DNA of 64,000 nt. Source: an uncultured Bacteroidales bacterium (GTDB taxonomy: Bacteria; Bacteroidota; Bacteroidia; Bacteroidales; UBA932). Under the pieces are notes generated by a model, which did not search any database, had not been told where the DNA came from, and was given only the letters and a program-made list of their open reading frames with translations. A program made the translations under genes and the position numbers. The stretch is from contig CAKVCK010000005.1 in NCBI GenBank assembly GCA_934725575.1, positions 1-64,000 on the forward strand, given 5' to 3'. Shown piece after piece: positions 39,553 through 48,564 of this stretch; the first letter of the stretch is position 1; every line of letters begins with the position of its first letter.

Positions 39553-42355
39553 TAACCTCTTTTCCGGAAAGGAAAATTCCGGCCAGAGATAATGCCAGAA
39601 GGACGAACAAAGCCAGTGACGATGCCCTGGAGGCTTTCTCGCTGACGGTGTAGATCTTCGGCTCGTAACGCATAACGATGTCGTGATCTCCGGCCGGAAG
39701 ATTGGCGGCACGGAAAATCCAGTTTGCGCGGAACAGATCCAACGGAGCACCATCCACCGTTGCGGTCCAACCGTCAGGATAGTAAACTTCACTGAATATG
39801 GCCGTGCGGGCTGAGGCGGCGCTGTAATGGTAGCGGAGCTCGTTCGGGGCGTAGGAGGTCATCTGGATGAAGTCGGCGGCCTGGCTATTGACAAGTCCCA
39901 CTGCCGTACCTTCAGCCGTTCTTTCGGCAGGATCATCTGCAGAAATTTCTGAAATTCCATCAGTTGCATTGCCGGCAGGATTCTTAACAAAACCTGCACG
40001 GGCATCGGCGAAATCAGCCCCGATCACAGCCGTGTGCCTTAAATCCACGGAATCAATCAACGCGATCTCCTCGTCCGGAGTCCCGGCGGGAACAAATGAA
40101 TCCACAAACCACGCCGGACCGAAAGCCTCAAGGTTCTCCACCGGAGGCATATCCGCTCCAAGAATGAAGTACTTGGTGTTCAACGCTGAAAGTACTTGAA
40201 TATCCTTGATTCCACTCTGGAATTCCTGAATGGTCTTGGCATTGTGGGTGTTCGCGGCCACGCTCTGCAACTCCTTGACAATGTGACGGTCAATCAGATC
40301 CTGATAACGTTGCAGCTTCGCCGGACTATATCCTCCGACACACTTGTGCCAATAAGGGTTGAAAGAGTCATTGAATATGTCGGCGCTCAGATCGACTACC
40401 CTGTAGGACGGTGTCTTGTCCTCAAGAATCAGCTTGTCCACCTGCCTGGCGGAGAACTGGTTGTTGAACTGACGAGGAGTCGTGAAACTGTCCGAATTGA
40501 GATAACGCTTGCCGACCGCGAACATATTCACAAACACAAGGAGGCATATTCCAACCATCGCCTGCATTCGGCGGGCGGTGCCGATGTAAGGGTCGCTTTC
40601 GTAGGATTTCGGAGCGTTCTTAGGTACGCTGTAGGCCCAAAGGATCAGGCCGAAGGTAACAATGATCAGCACCATTGACCAAAGAGCGTCAGTTGAAAGA
40701 ATATGCTTGCGGTCAGCCTTGAGGGCATCCACGATGATGTCCTGCATCTGAGCGTCGGCCCTTCCGGAGAACGAGCCGGCAATGCTTGGAATCAAAGCGC
40801 AGAGCAGGCAGAATCCGGCAGTCAACGCAAGGGCGATCCAACCCGCATTCAAAAATTCTTTCCTTGAATATTCCTGCCTCAGGATTCTGTCAAGAGTTAT
40901 GAAGCCAAGCATAGGAAAAGTGAACTGCAAGACTATCAAGGCCATAGACACGGTTCTAAACTTGCTGTACATCGGAGCGTAGTCGAAGAACAGTTTCGTG
41001 AACCACATCATATGGTTTCCAAGAGCGAGGAACACGGCGACGAGTGTCGCGGCCAGCAGCCACCATTTTTCCTTGCCTTTATAGAGAAACAGACCAAGGA
41101 CGAACAAGAATATCGTTATCGCTCCCATATACATAGGACCGGCCGTGAACGGCTGAGGTCCCCAGTATAGAGGAAGGGATTTTGCGATCTCGTTGGCGTT
41201 GCCCTGCCCTGCCTGCCGGAACAGTTTCACGACCTCGGACTTGTCAGGATTCACAGATCCGGCTGACGATCCTCCGTTGAAGTTCGGGATCATCATATTC
41301 GGAAGTTCCTCCCAGCCGTAGGACCAGGCCGTGGCGTAGTCGAGCTGGAGGCCGGAATTGTTGATCTCACCACCCTCAGGATGAGAGAGTTCGGAGCCAC
41401 CACGCATCGTGTGTTGGGTATATTCGTAAAGCGGGGCGAGCTTGATGGTGTTGGTGCCGATGCCGACGAGGCCTATGACAAGCAGCAGCGCGCTGGCGGC
41501 GAAAAAGCGGCCGAAAGCGCCACGCCGGTCACTGCGCTCGCCGAAGTGACCTGTTTTCTCCAGACATATTCTTAAGAACAAGTACAACGCGTAGATCACG
41601 ATCATTATCGCAAGATAATAGGTGATCTGCTGATGGTTGGCCTTAATCTGGAAACTCAGGGCGAAACCGAACAGAACGGCGCCGAGCAAGGTTTTCGGGA
41701 GCCAGGATTTCCAGCCTTTGGCAGCGGTCGTTTCGACAGGCTCAGCGACCGCAGTTACCGTACTATTGACTATTGAGCCCTGTCGAGCCACAGTCTTGTC
41801 CGGCTCCTGAGCTTGTCGAAGGGCCGAACAGAGCCACGGTCGCAACGCCGAACGGTAAGTGAATATCACCGCCGCGAGCACCCAAGGCAGGAACGCAATA
41901 GCCTGCATCTTGGTGTTATGTCCGACTTGAATGATCTGGAAATTGTACGAGCAATACGTGACAGCCACCGCCCCGCCGATGGCCAGAACCTTGTCCACAC
42001 CAAGCGAAAGCATCAGCAGGAAGGCCCCCAGCAAGGAAATGAACAGCCAGTTCGCCGGCCTCTTCCCCTTCAAAAGAAGATTGTACAGCGACTGCGTCCA
42101 GTCCCCGTCACTGGAAGGCATAAACGATGTTGTCGGCATTCCCCCGAACATCGAATCCGTCCAATGGGTCTGGTCATCAGGATGAGCGTTGTTCCACGCC
42201 ACAGCCTCCTGCGACATACTCCTGTAGCCGGTTATATCACTCTGATTGACCACCTTGCCGGTCAGCACCTCCGGCACGAAGCCGTAGGCCAGCACCAGAA
42301 ACAGCAGCACAATCCCGGCGTATATTCCAATCTTCTTCATCAAAGTCTTGTCCAT
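39542..42355 (-). CDS. YfhO-family large integral membrane protein
   Basis: The 937-residue protein has more than ten membrane helices in the first 620 residues, a large extracytoplasmic beta-rich region and a last helix before a short tail (SLALFVLLALSLAGIFLSG). YfhO features include the early VNQSDITGYRSMSQEAVAWN, PDDQTHWTDSMFGGMPT and the late YYPDGWTATVDGAPLDLFRANWIFRA. In Gram-positive bacteria YfhO is tied to glycosylation of surface polymers. Residues of about 178-209, in a loop after the third or fourth helix, are encoded by a composite of palindromic repeats at 41731-41825. The glycosyltransferase gene lies just upstream on the same strand. Confidence 0.85.
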   Translation of the reverse strand: MDKTLMKKIGIYAGIVLLFLVLAYGFVPEVLTGKVVNQSDITGYRSMSQEAVAWNNAHPDDQTHWTDSMFGGMPTTSFMPSSDGDWTQSLYNLLLKGKRPANWLFISLLGAFLLMLSLGVDKVLAIGGAVAVTYCSYNFQIIQVGHNTKMQAIAFLPWVLAAVIFTYRSALRPWLCSALRQAQEPDKTVARQGSIVNSTVTAVAEPVETTAAKGWKSWLPKTLLGAVLFGFALSFQIKANHQQITYYLAIMIVIYALYLFLRICLEKTGHFGERSDRRGAFGRFFAASALLLVIGLVGIGTNTIKLAPLYEYTQHTMRGGSELSHPEGGEINNSGLQLDYATAWSYGWEELPNMMIPNFNGGSSAGSVNPDKSEVVKLFRQAGQGNANEIAKSLPLYWGPQPFTAGPMYMGAITIFLFVLGLFLYKGKEKWWLLAATLVAVFLALGNHMMWFTKLFFDYAPMYSKFRTVSMALIVLQFTFPMLGFITLDRILRQEYSRKEFLNAGWIALALTAGFCLLCALIPSIAGSFSGRADAQMQDIIVDALKADRKHILSTDALWSMVLIIVTFGLILWAYSVPKNAPKSYESDPYIGTARRMQAMVGICLLVFVNMFAVGKRYLNSDSFTTPRQFNNQFSARQVDKLILEDKTPSYRVVDLSADIFNDSFNPYWHKCVGGYSPAKLQRYQDLIDRHIVKELQSVAANTHNAKTIQEFQSGIKDIQVLSALNTKYFILGADMPPVENLEAFGPAWFVDSFVPAGTPDEEIALIDSVDLRHTAVIGADFADARAGFVKNPAGNATDGISEISADDPAERTAEGTAVGLVNSQAADFIQMTSYAPNELRYHYSAASARTAIFSEVYYPDGWTATVDGAPLDLFRANWIFRAANLPAGDHDIVMRYEPKIYTVSEKASRASSLALFVLLALSLAGIFLSGKEVIRS
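41731..41825. repeat. Composite REP-like element inside the YfhO-like gene
   Basis: Three arms of the dispersed palindrome lie within 95 bases: TTTCGACAGGCTCAG (41731-41745), TGAGCCCTGTCGAG (41773-41786) and CTGAGCTTGTCGAAGG (41807-41822). The outer two are inverted relative to each other. The coding frame stays open and the inserted peptide includes ALRQAQEP and AVAEPVET, the same words found in the zinc-ribbon protein. Confidence 0.75.
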
Positions 42356-42367
42356 AATCTATGAATA

Positions 42368-43696
42368 TTATTTTTCAGTTATCTGATTCAGCAACTCAGC
42401 CAGTTTCGCCGTCAGGTTGCGGCGGGTGAACCGTGAGATGTCCGAAGTGTTGTCGTGAAGCTCATCGTTCTTGAACTCCTCCCAACAGAAATCTATCCAA
42501 GCCCGGATCTTCTTCTCGTCATCCCAGTCATAGACCACACCGGAAGCGGTCTCGCTGACAATCCGTGCCATAGCCCCGTCAGTCTGGCCTATTCCCAAAA
42601 TAGGGCGGCGCGAGGCGAGATATTCAAAGAGTTTTCCGGGAAGAACGGCGCGATATTCAGGTTCCTTTCTGAGCGGCAGAATCAGGATCGAAGCGTTAAG
42701 CTGCTCTCTTACAGCCATTTCGTGATTCTGATAGCCGAAATCCTTAAGATTGCCTCCAAGTCCCGCGGCCTCGATTGAATCCGTAATTTCCCTGTCCGTC
42801 TTTCCTACAAGTCTGATCCTCAATGATCTTCTGAACTCCTCATCCTCCTCGCACTTTTGGGCAAGCACTCTCCAAAGAGTCTCCGGATTGCCGTCCGAAG
42901 CGAAAAGCCCGGTGTGCGTGATGTTGAAATTCTCGTCCAACTCCACGTCCTTCTTGAAGTCCTCCTCATCGTAACCGTTCGTGATCAGTTCGACCGGAGT
43001 CTTTGTCATCGCCTTGAACTCGTCCTGCACCAACGGAGAGACCGCTATCACCCTCGTGGCACCGTCCAGGACGGATTGTTCCAGTCTATGATGCTTTTTC
43101 TCCGCCCACGAGGTGAGCCCCAGGTGTTTGAAATAGAACATCTTGGTCCACGGATCACGGAAATCGGCGACCCACGGGATCCCGGTGGCCTGTGACAGTC
43201 TCAATCCGATAAGGTGCATCGACTGAGGCGGTCCCGTAGTGACTATGGCGTCAACCGGATGCTCCTCAAGGTATTTTTTCAGGAAACGGACCGATGGACG
43301 CACCCACATCACACGAGGATCCGGAATGAAGAAATTTCCTCTGATGAACAGAGACAGTTTCTGCTTCCAGTTCTTTTTCTGCCCGTTGATCGGATTGACC
43401 TCATCCTTGACGGCATTCGCTGCGGTCAATGTCTTGAGGTCGGTCGTGCTCCCCTTCCCCATCAGTTTCCGGTAAATCCCGTACGGCTCGAAAATGTGGT
43501 TCTTGACGACCTCGGCCTCTGGTGGAATCTCCGCCGCCAAGGTCCTGTCAACAGTCGTCAATTCAGGGTTCTCAGGAGTGTAGACAACCGGCTGCCAACC
43601 ATCCTCTGGAAGGTATTTGGCGAATTTGACCCACCTCTGCACTCCGGATCCACCGGACGGTGGCCAGTAATATGTTATTATCAGCACTCGTTTCAT
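42368..43696 (-). CDS. Glycosyltransferase, GT4-like
   Basis: Starting at 43696 gives a 442-residue protein opening MKRVLIITYYWPPSGGSGVQ. That is the N-terminal nucleotide-fold strand and Gly-rich loop of GT-B glycosyltransferases of the family-4 type with the GGSGV motif. Further marks are VTTGPPQSMHLIGL, WVADFRDPW, VSPLVQDEF and the C-terminal donor-binding part VLPGKLFEYLASRRPILGIG. An upstream in-frame start at 43816 would precede the promoter. It lies 12 bases before the YfhO-like gene on the same strand, so both probably act on the same surface glycan. Confidence 0.85.
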   Translation of the reverse strand: MKRVLIITYYWPPSGGSGVQRWVKFAKYLPEDGWQPVVYTPENPELTTVDRTLAAEIPPEAEVVKNHIFEPYGIYRKLMGKGSTTDLKTLTAANAVKDEVNPINGQKKNWKQKLSLFIRGNFFIPDPRVMWVRPSVRFLKKYLEEHPVDAIVTTGPPQSMHLIGLRLSQATGIPWVADFRDPWTKMFYFKHLGLTSWAEKKHHRLEQSVLDGATRVIAVSPLVQDEFKAMTKTPVELITNGYDEEDFKKDVELDENFNITHTGLFASDGNPETLWRVLAQKCEEDEEFRRSLRIRLVGKTDREITDSIEAAGLGGNLKDFGYQNHEMAVREQLNASILILPLRKEPEYRAVLPGKLFEYLASRRPILGIGQTDGAMARIVSETASGVVYDWDDEKKIRAWIDFCWEEFKNDELHDNTSDISRFTRRNLTAKLAELLNQITEK

Positions 43697-43755
43697 AATG
43701 AATATGCTTCGCGCATCGTTTTGGCTCTCAGAACCCAAACAGCACCTTAACTTTA

Positions 43756-43763
43756 CAAAGATA
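43756..43763 (-). promoter_or_regulatory. -7 box of the glycosyltransferase gene
   Basis: The minus strand reads TATCTTTG, matching TAnnTTTG, 60 bases before the start at 43696. No matching -33 element was found. Confidence 0.4.
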
Positions 43764-43859
43764 ATCGTTTTCCTCCGGAATTGAAGAAAAACAAGGAAAC
43801 TCCCGCAAGGGATCAAGACTCTGTTTTGATAAATTCAAACGACTCCCAACCAGAAGGGA

Positions 43860-45665
43860 CTACGAGTTAAGTGTTTTGAGAATCTCGGCGGCAAGGGACG
43901 GAGAGACGAGTTTGGAGAGGTCTTCAAGAGGGGCGGCGGCGATACGGGCTACGGAGCCGTAGTGCATCAGAAGGCGCTTCTCGGTCTGTTCACCGACACC
44001 TTTGATTTCCCTTAATGCACTCTGGATCTGAGCCTTGCTCCTGAGGCTGCGATGGAATGTGATGCCGAAGCGGTGGGCTTCGTCACGGATATGCATCAAG
44101 ACTTTGAGAGCCTGAGAGTTGCGGTCAAGGAACAGAGGATACGGATCGTTCACCCTGATCACCAGCTCCATACGTTTGGCAAGACCGATGACCATCAGCT
44201 TATCCATCAAGCCAAGCTCGGCGAGAGCCTGACGGGCGAACTCCAGCTGCCCCTCACCACCATCAATCACAATGAGCTGCGGAAGATCCTCAGGAGCCTC
44301 TTCAAGCATCCTTGAATATCTTCGGTTGACGACTTCCTTCATCGAAGCGAAGTCATTCGCCCCGATGACCGTCTTGATCTTGAACTTACGGTAATCCTTC
44401 TTGGACGGGACACCGTCACGGAAAACCACACAGGAAGCCACCGGATTAGTTCCCTGGATGTTGGAGTTGTCGAAACACTCGATGTGGGTCGGGAGCTCTT
44501 TCATTCCCAAGGCCTTGCGCAAATCCTCAAGAACCATCCTGCGATATTCGTCGGGATCGGTGTGCTCCCTCTGCTTGATGGAGTTGAAAAGATATTCCTT
44601 GGCGTTCTTGACGCTTAGTTCGAGGAGGGAAAGCTTGTCACCCCGGGCAGGAATGCGGAAGTCAATTCCGTCAATCTCCACATCCGGCTTGAACGGCACT
44701 ATGACCTCTTTCGCCAAGGCCCCGAACTTGGACTCTATCTCGGCGATGAACGTGCTTAGTACCGAGGCCTGCTCTTCCTCGATATTCATCTTGAAGCCCA
44801 GGTTCAGCGACTGGATGACAGATCCGCCACGGACCCGAAGGAAATTGCCGAAAGCCTCCTGCCCATCGAAAACTAGCGAGAACACATCGCAGGAAGTGTC
44901 TGCGGCAGAGGAAATTATCGAATGTGAATAGTGTTTCTTCAGGGACTCGATCCGGTTCTTGCAGACCTGCGCCTCCTCGAAACGGAGTTCTGAGGCCGCA
45001 CGCTTCATCTCGGCCTCATATTCACGGATAATCTCGTTCACTCCGCCTTTCAGCAGACGGGTGATCTCGGTGACGTAGGAGGAATATTCCTCCTTGCTGA
45101 TCGCGCCGACGCAGCAACCTTTGCAGCGGCCGATGTGGAAGTCCAGACAGGGGCGGAACTTGCCCCGGAGGATAGCGTCCCCAGTGATTTTCAGGTTGCA
45201 GGAGCGCAGAGGATAGTTCTTCCGGAAGAATTCCAGCAGGTAATTGGCGTGCGAGACTGAGCTGTACGGCCCGAAATAGGTCCCGTTCTTCCTGTCAACA
45301 CGGCGTGTCAAGAATATCTTCGGGAACTCATCGTTGGTGATGACGATCCACGGATAGGTCTTGGAATCCTTCAGCAGGATGTTGTAGTGGGGCTTATACT
45401 GCTTGATGAGATTGTTCTCCAGCAGCAAAGCGTCAGCCTCTGAGTCCACTACGGAAAACTGTGCGTCGGCGATCTTCGAGACCAGAATCCTGGTCTTCAC
45501 GTTCAGCCTCTCCGGCGGCACGAAGTACTGCGCCACCCTCTTGTGCAGATCCTTGGCCTTGCCCACATAAATCACCTTCCCCGAGGCATCGTAGTAACGA
45601 TAGACCCCCGGGGAATGTGGAAACAGGGCGATTTTCTCCCTGACTGTAAGATTCTTCTCGCTCAA
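43860..45665 (-). CDS. uvrC: Excinuclease ABC subunit C
   Basis: The 601-residue protein has the standard UvrC order. The GIY-YIG nuclease domain lies at about 12-95 (SPGVYRYYDASGKVIYVGKAKDLHKR), a Cys-rich knot follows (CLDFHIGRCKGCCVG), and the UVR helix pair for UvrB contact is at about 200-235. The RNase-H-like second nuclease domain contains ECFDNSNIQGTNPVASCVVF and LIVIDGGEGQL, and a C-terminal helix-hairpin-helix reads IKGVGEQTEKRLL. The length is normal. It makes the two incisions of nucleotide excision repair. It stands alone between the glycosyltransferase and TlpA-like genes. Confidence 0.97.
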   Translation of the reverse strand: MSEKNLTVREKIALFPHSPGVYRYYDASGKVIYVGKAKDLHKRVAQYFVPPERLNVKTRILVSKIADAQFSVVDSEADALLLENNLIKQYKPHYNILLKDSKTYPWIVITNDEFPKIFLTRRVDRKNGTYFGPYSSVSHANYLLEFFRKNYPLRSCNLKITGDAILRGKFRPCLDFHIGRCKGCCVGAISKEEYSSYVTEITRLLKGGVNEIIREYEAEMKRAASELRFEEAQVCKNRIESLKKHYSHSIISSAADTSCDVFSLVFDGQEAFGNFLRVRGGSVIQSLNLGFKMNIEEEQASVLSTFIAEIESKFGALAKEVIVPFKPDVEIDGIDFRIPARGDKLSLLELSVKNAKEYLFNSIKQREHTDPDEYRRMVLEDLRKALGMKELPTHIECFDNSNIQGTNPVASCVVFRDGVPSKKDYRKFKIKTVIGANDFASMKEVVNRRYSRMLEEAPEDLPQLIVIDGGEGQLEFARQALAELGLMDKLMVIGLAKRMELVIRVNDPYPLFLDRNSQALKVLMHIRDEAHRFGITFHRSLRSKAQIQSALREIKGVGEQTEKRLLMHYGSVARIAAAPLEDLSKLVSPSLAAEILKTLNS

Positions 45666-45731
45666 AGTGTTTGAATATAAGAGGTTAATGAACCGATGCC
45701 CTAAAAATAGGGTTAGTTCAAGAACGCCCTC

Positions 45732-46799
45732 TTACTTCTTGGCGGTCACGTACTTGGCGACCTCCGTCTCGATGCCTTCGCCACGGAGATCCCTCTTAAG
45801 GATGGTTCCGTCGGGTCCGAAGAGGATGATGTGAGGAATGCCCTGAATGCCATAGAGTTCCGTAGGGATGGTCTGCGCGTTGATGATCTCGTTCCAGTTC
45901 ACCCCATAAGCCTTGGCGGTGTCAACGGAAGCCTGCGGCTGATCCCAGACTGCGACACTGAGGACATCGAAGTCATCACCTGCGTACTTGGTATAGACAT
46001 TCTTGATGTTAGGGATCTCCCTCTTGCAAGGGCCGCACCAAGATGCCCAGAAGTCAACGAGGACGTACTTGCCCTTGCCCACATAGTCGGAAAGTTTCAC
46101 TCCGTCGATGTCGAAGTCGGTGAACATCGCCCCCTCGGCGGTTGCCTTTTTTGCATCGATAGCTTTCTTCATCTTTGACACCACAGGAATCTCGGAAAGG
46201 GATGGGTCGAGCAGGTTAAGCATCGAGTCCACCTGAGCCGGAGTAAGGTCGTACTGAAGGGTACTGAGCACCATAGCTCCAATGATGTTGTCCTTATTGG
46301 CATCGAAAGCCTTGTCATTGCATTCCTTTACGGCAGCCTCATAGTCATTATAAACCTGTTCCTTGACGGAATCCTCGGCCTCGTCGCCAAGTTCCTCAAG
46401 TCTGGCTCTGGCATCCTTCTCGAACTGAGCCATCGCGTCAGCGTAGGCTTTGTACTTCTCCTGAATGGAGACAGACGGTGCCTTGGAGGAAATCTCAACA
46501 GCGCCGTCCTCTTTGACGGTGAAAGTCAGAGGAGTACCATCAGGAATGAACCTCGCACGGACGCCATCAGTCGTCAAAACAGCGAAAATCGCCTTGTTGG
46601 CAGGAAGTTCGACAGCAAACTTGCCGTCAGTGACAGCGACGGTGGTGTCAATGTCCATTTCCTGGATCTTGATGTTGACACTCTCGGGAGCTCCCTCTCC
46701 GAAAGAGCCTTCCAACGTTGTCTTGTCAGAAACCTTAGGGCCGCAAGCGACAGCGGCAACAGCAGCCACAGCCGCCAGAATGAATGAATTACGTCTCAT
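45732..46799 (-). CDS. TlpA-like thioredoxin-fold lipoprotein
   Basis: The 355-residue protein has a lipoprotein signal (AAVAAVACGPK). An N-terminal beta domain of the DUF4369 kind follows (TLEGSF, VNIKIQEMDIDTTVAVTDGKF), then a helical middle and a C-terminal TlpA/thioredoxin domain with DFWASWCGPCKREIP and the cis-Pro region GIQGIPHIILFGPDG. Such proteins reduce disulfides or help cytochrome maturation in the periplasm. The active CGPC is intact. Confidence 0.88.
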   Translation of the reverse strand: MRRNSFILAAVAAVAAVACGPKVSDKTTLEGSFGEGAPESVNIKIQEMDIDTTVAVTDGKFAVELPANKAIFAVLTTDGVRARFIPDGTPLTFTVKEDGAVEISSKAPSVSIQEKYKAYADAMAQFEKDARARLEELGDEAEDSVKEQVYNDYEAAVKECNDKAFDANKDNIIGAMVLSTLQYDLTPAQVDSMLNLLDPSLSEIPVVSKMKKAIDAKKATAEGAMFTDFDIDGVKLSDYVGKGKYVLVDFWASWCGPCKREIPNIKNVYTKYAGDDFDVLSVAVWDQPQASVDTAKAYGVNWNEIINAQTIPTELYGIQGIPHIILFGPDGTILKRDLRGEGIETEVAKYVTAKK

Positions 46800-46906
46800 A
46801 TTCTATGAATATTAATGTTCAACCTTTCCTGCCTTGAAGCGACACCGCCAAAGCGGGCCGATTCCCACAAGGAATGTAAAGTTATGAATATTTTCGAGAA
46901 TATGAG

Positions 46907-46914
46907 TACCTTTG
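46907..46914 (+). promoter_or_regulatory. -7 box of the menA-ubiE operon
   Basis: TACCTTTG matches TAnnTTTG. It overlaps the in-frame TTG at 46912, which rules that codon out and leaves the ATG at 46942 as the menA start, about 20 bases after the predicted transcription start. A -33 element is not obvious. Confidence 0.5.
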
Positions 46915-46941
46915 TTATACAGAATCAAACAATTATTGAAT

Positions 46942-47841
46942 ATGACTCTGAAAGCCAGCATAAAATCGATGAGACTGAGGACTCTTCCGCTATCCTTGGC
47001 CGGAGTGATCCTCGGGGTGACGCTCGCGGCGGACAACACCGAGGTCAGTCCGTGGACAGCCGCGCTTATCTTCCTGACGACCGTCTGCCTGCAGATCCTT
47101 TCCAATCTGTCCAACGAACTCGGAGACACCCTCAACGGCACAGACTCCGCTGACAGACAGGGACCTCAGTATGCCCTCGGCAGCGGGGATATGACCATCG
47201 GAGACATCAAGAAACTAATCGTGATATTCATCGGTCTTTGCGTCGTCTCCGGTCTGGCAATGATCCAGGTCTCCTTCGGAAGCATATTCAAAACTGAGTC
47301 AATCTGTCTGGAAGTGCTTGGCGCCGCGGCGATTGTGGGCGCGATGAAGTACACGCTCGGAAAGAATCCTTATGGGTACAGAGGGCTGGGCGATGTGTTC
47401 GTCTTCATATTCTTTGGCCTTGTGTCGGTGCTCGGTGGGTATTATGTCGCGGCTCGGGAGTTGCCGCCGCTGATTATGCTGCTGCCGGCCTCAGCAATCG
47501 GGTGCTTCAGCGTGGGAGTGTTGAATGTCAACAACATAAGGGATATGAAGACGGATGCGGTGAATCGTGTGACCGTGGCCATCAAACTCGGGATGAAAGG
47601 GGCGAGAATATACCAGACCATCCTGATTGTTCTGGGCTGGGCCTTGATGCTGACCTTTGGCGCGGCCTATGACTTCGCGCCGGGACATTACATATTCATC
47701 ATCACTCTACCATTGTACATCAAGCACTTGCAGGGCGTATGGACCCGGAGCGAGCGGGCTCTCGACCCGATGCTCCCGATGCTCGTAATCTCAACTTTCT
47801 TCCTCTCCATCCTCGCCGGAGCGGGATTTTTAATTTTTTAG
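46942..47841 (+). CDS. menA: 1,4-dihydroxy-2-naphthoate polyprenyltransferase
   Basis: The 299-residue polytopic membrane protein belongs to the UbiA family. It has the first Asp-rich motif NLSNELGDTLNGTDSADRQG and the second NVNNIRDMKTDAVNRVTVAIKLG, with eight or nine membrane helices. It attaches the polyprenyl chain to dihydroxynaphthoate in menaquinone synthesis. The methyltransferase that does the last step follows after 4 bases, which supports menA over other UbiA prenyltransferases. Confidence 0.92.
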   Translation: MTLKASIKSMRLRTLPLSLAGVILGVTLAADNTEVSPWTAALIFLTTVCLQILSNLSNELGDTLNGTDSADRQGPQYALGSGDMTIGDIKKLIVIFIGLCVVSGLAMIQVSFGSIFKTESICLEVLGAAAIVGAMKYTLGKNPYGYRGLGDVFVFIFFGLVSVLGGYYVAARELPPLIMLLPASAIGCFSVGVLNVNNIRDMKTDAVNRVTVAIKLGMKGARIYQTILIVLGWALMLTFGAAYDFAPGHYIFIITLPLYIKHLQGVWTRSERALDPMLPMLVISTFFLSILAGAGFLIF

Positions 47842-47845
47842 GAAT

Positions 47846-48544
47846 ATGCCGACAAAGACAAAAGTCAGGAATATGTTCGACAGCATCGCTGGCGACTATG
47901 ACGCTCTGAATCACATACTTTCATTGGACGTGGACAAGATCTGGAGGAAGAAGGCTCTGAAACAGATTGTGGACGCTCCGGCACCGGTTCAGGTCCTGGA
48001 CCTGGCCTGCGGAACGGGGGATTTCTCGATCGCCATCGCCAAGGCGCTGACCGGAGGTCACGTAACCGGCGTGGATCTCTCGGAAGGAATGCTGGCGGTG
48101 ATGCGCGAGAAAGTTGACAAGGCTGGGCTGAACGGAATGATCAGCATCGAGGAAGGCGACGGCGAGAACCTCCGCTTTCCCGACAACACCTTCGACAGAG
48201 TAACCATAGCCTTCGGAATCAGGAACTTCGAGGACAGACCGAAGGGCCTCAGAGAAATGCTCCGCGTCCTCAAACCCGGCGGCCGTCTCGTGATCCTTGA
48301 GCTCTCCCGCCCCGAGAACAAGATTATCCGCTGGTTCTACGACCTCTATTTCCTCCACATCCTCCCTAAGATCGGCGGCAAGGTCTCCGGTGACAAGGCC
48401 GCCTACGCCTACCTCCCCGCCTCTGTGGCCGCTTTCCCAGGCAAAAAGGAATTCACCGCCACGATGCGCGAGGCCGGCTTCCGCACCGTCACCCACAAAG
48501 CCTTCACCCTCGGCATCTGCCGGATGTACACGGGCGAGAAATAA
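47846..48544 (+). CDS. ubiE: Demethylmenaquinone methyltransferase
   Basis: The 232-residue protein is a class I SAM methyltransferase of the UbiE/MenG family. It shows MFDSIAGDYDALNHILSLDVDKIWRK at the start, the SAM motif VLDLACGTGDFSI, then VDLSEGMLAVM, FDRVTIAFGIRNF, RVLKPGGRLVILE and the C-terminal substrate motif YAYLPASVAAFPG. The length is typical. It methylates demethylmenaquinone. It is co-transcribed with menA. Confidence 0.95.
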   Translation: MPTKTKVRNMFDSIAGDYDALNHILSLDVDKIWRKKALKQIVDAPAPVQVLDLACGTGDFSIAIAKALTGGHVTGVDLSEGMLAVMREKVDKAGLNGMISIEEGDGENLRFPDNTFDRVTIAFGIRNFEDRPKGLREMLRVLKPGGRLVILELSRPENKIIRWFYDLYFLHILPKIGGKVSGDKAAYAYLPASVAAFPGKKEFTATMREAGFRTVTHKAFTLGICRMYTGEK

Positions 48545-48564
48545 AAGGACGAACTACTTTTTGA

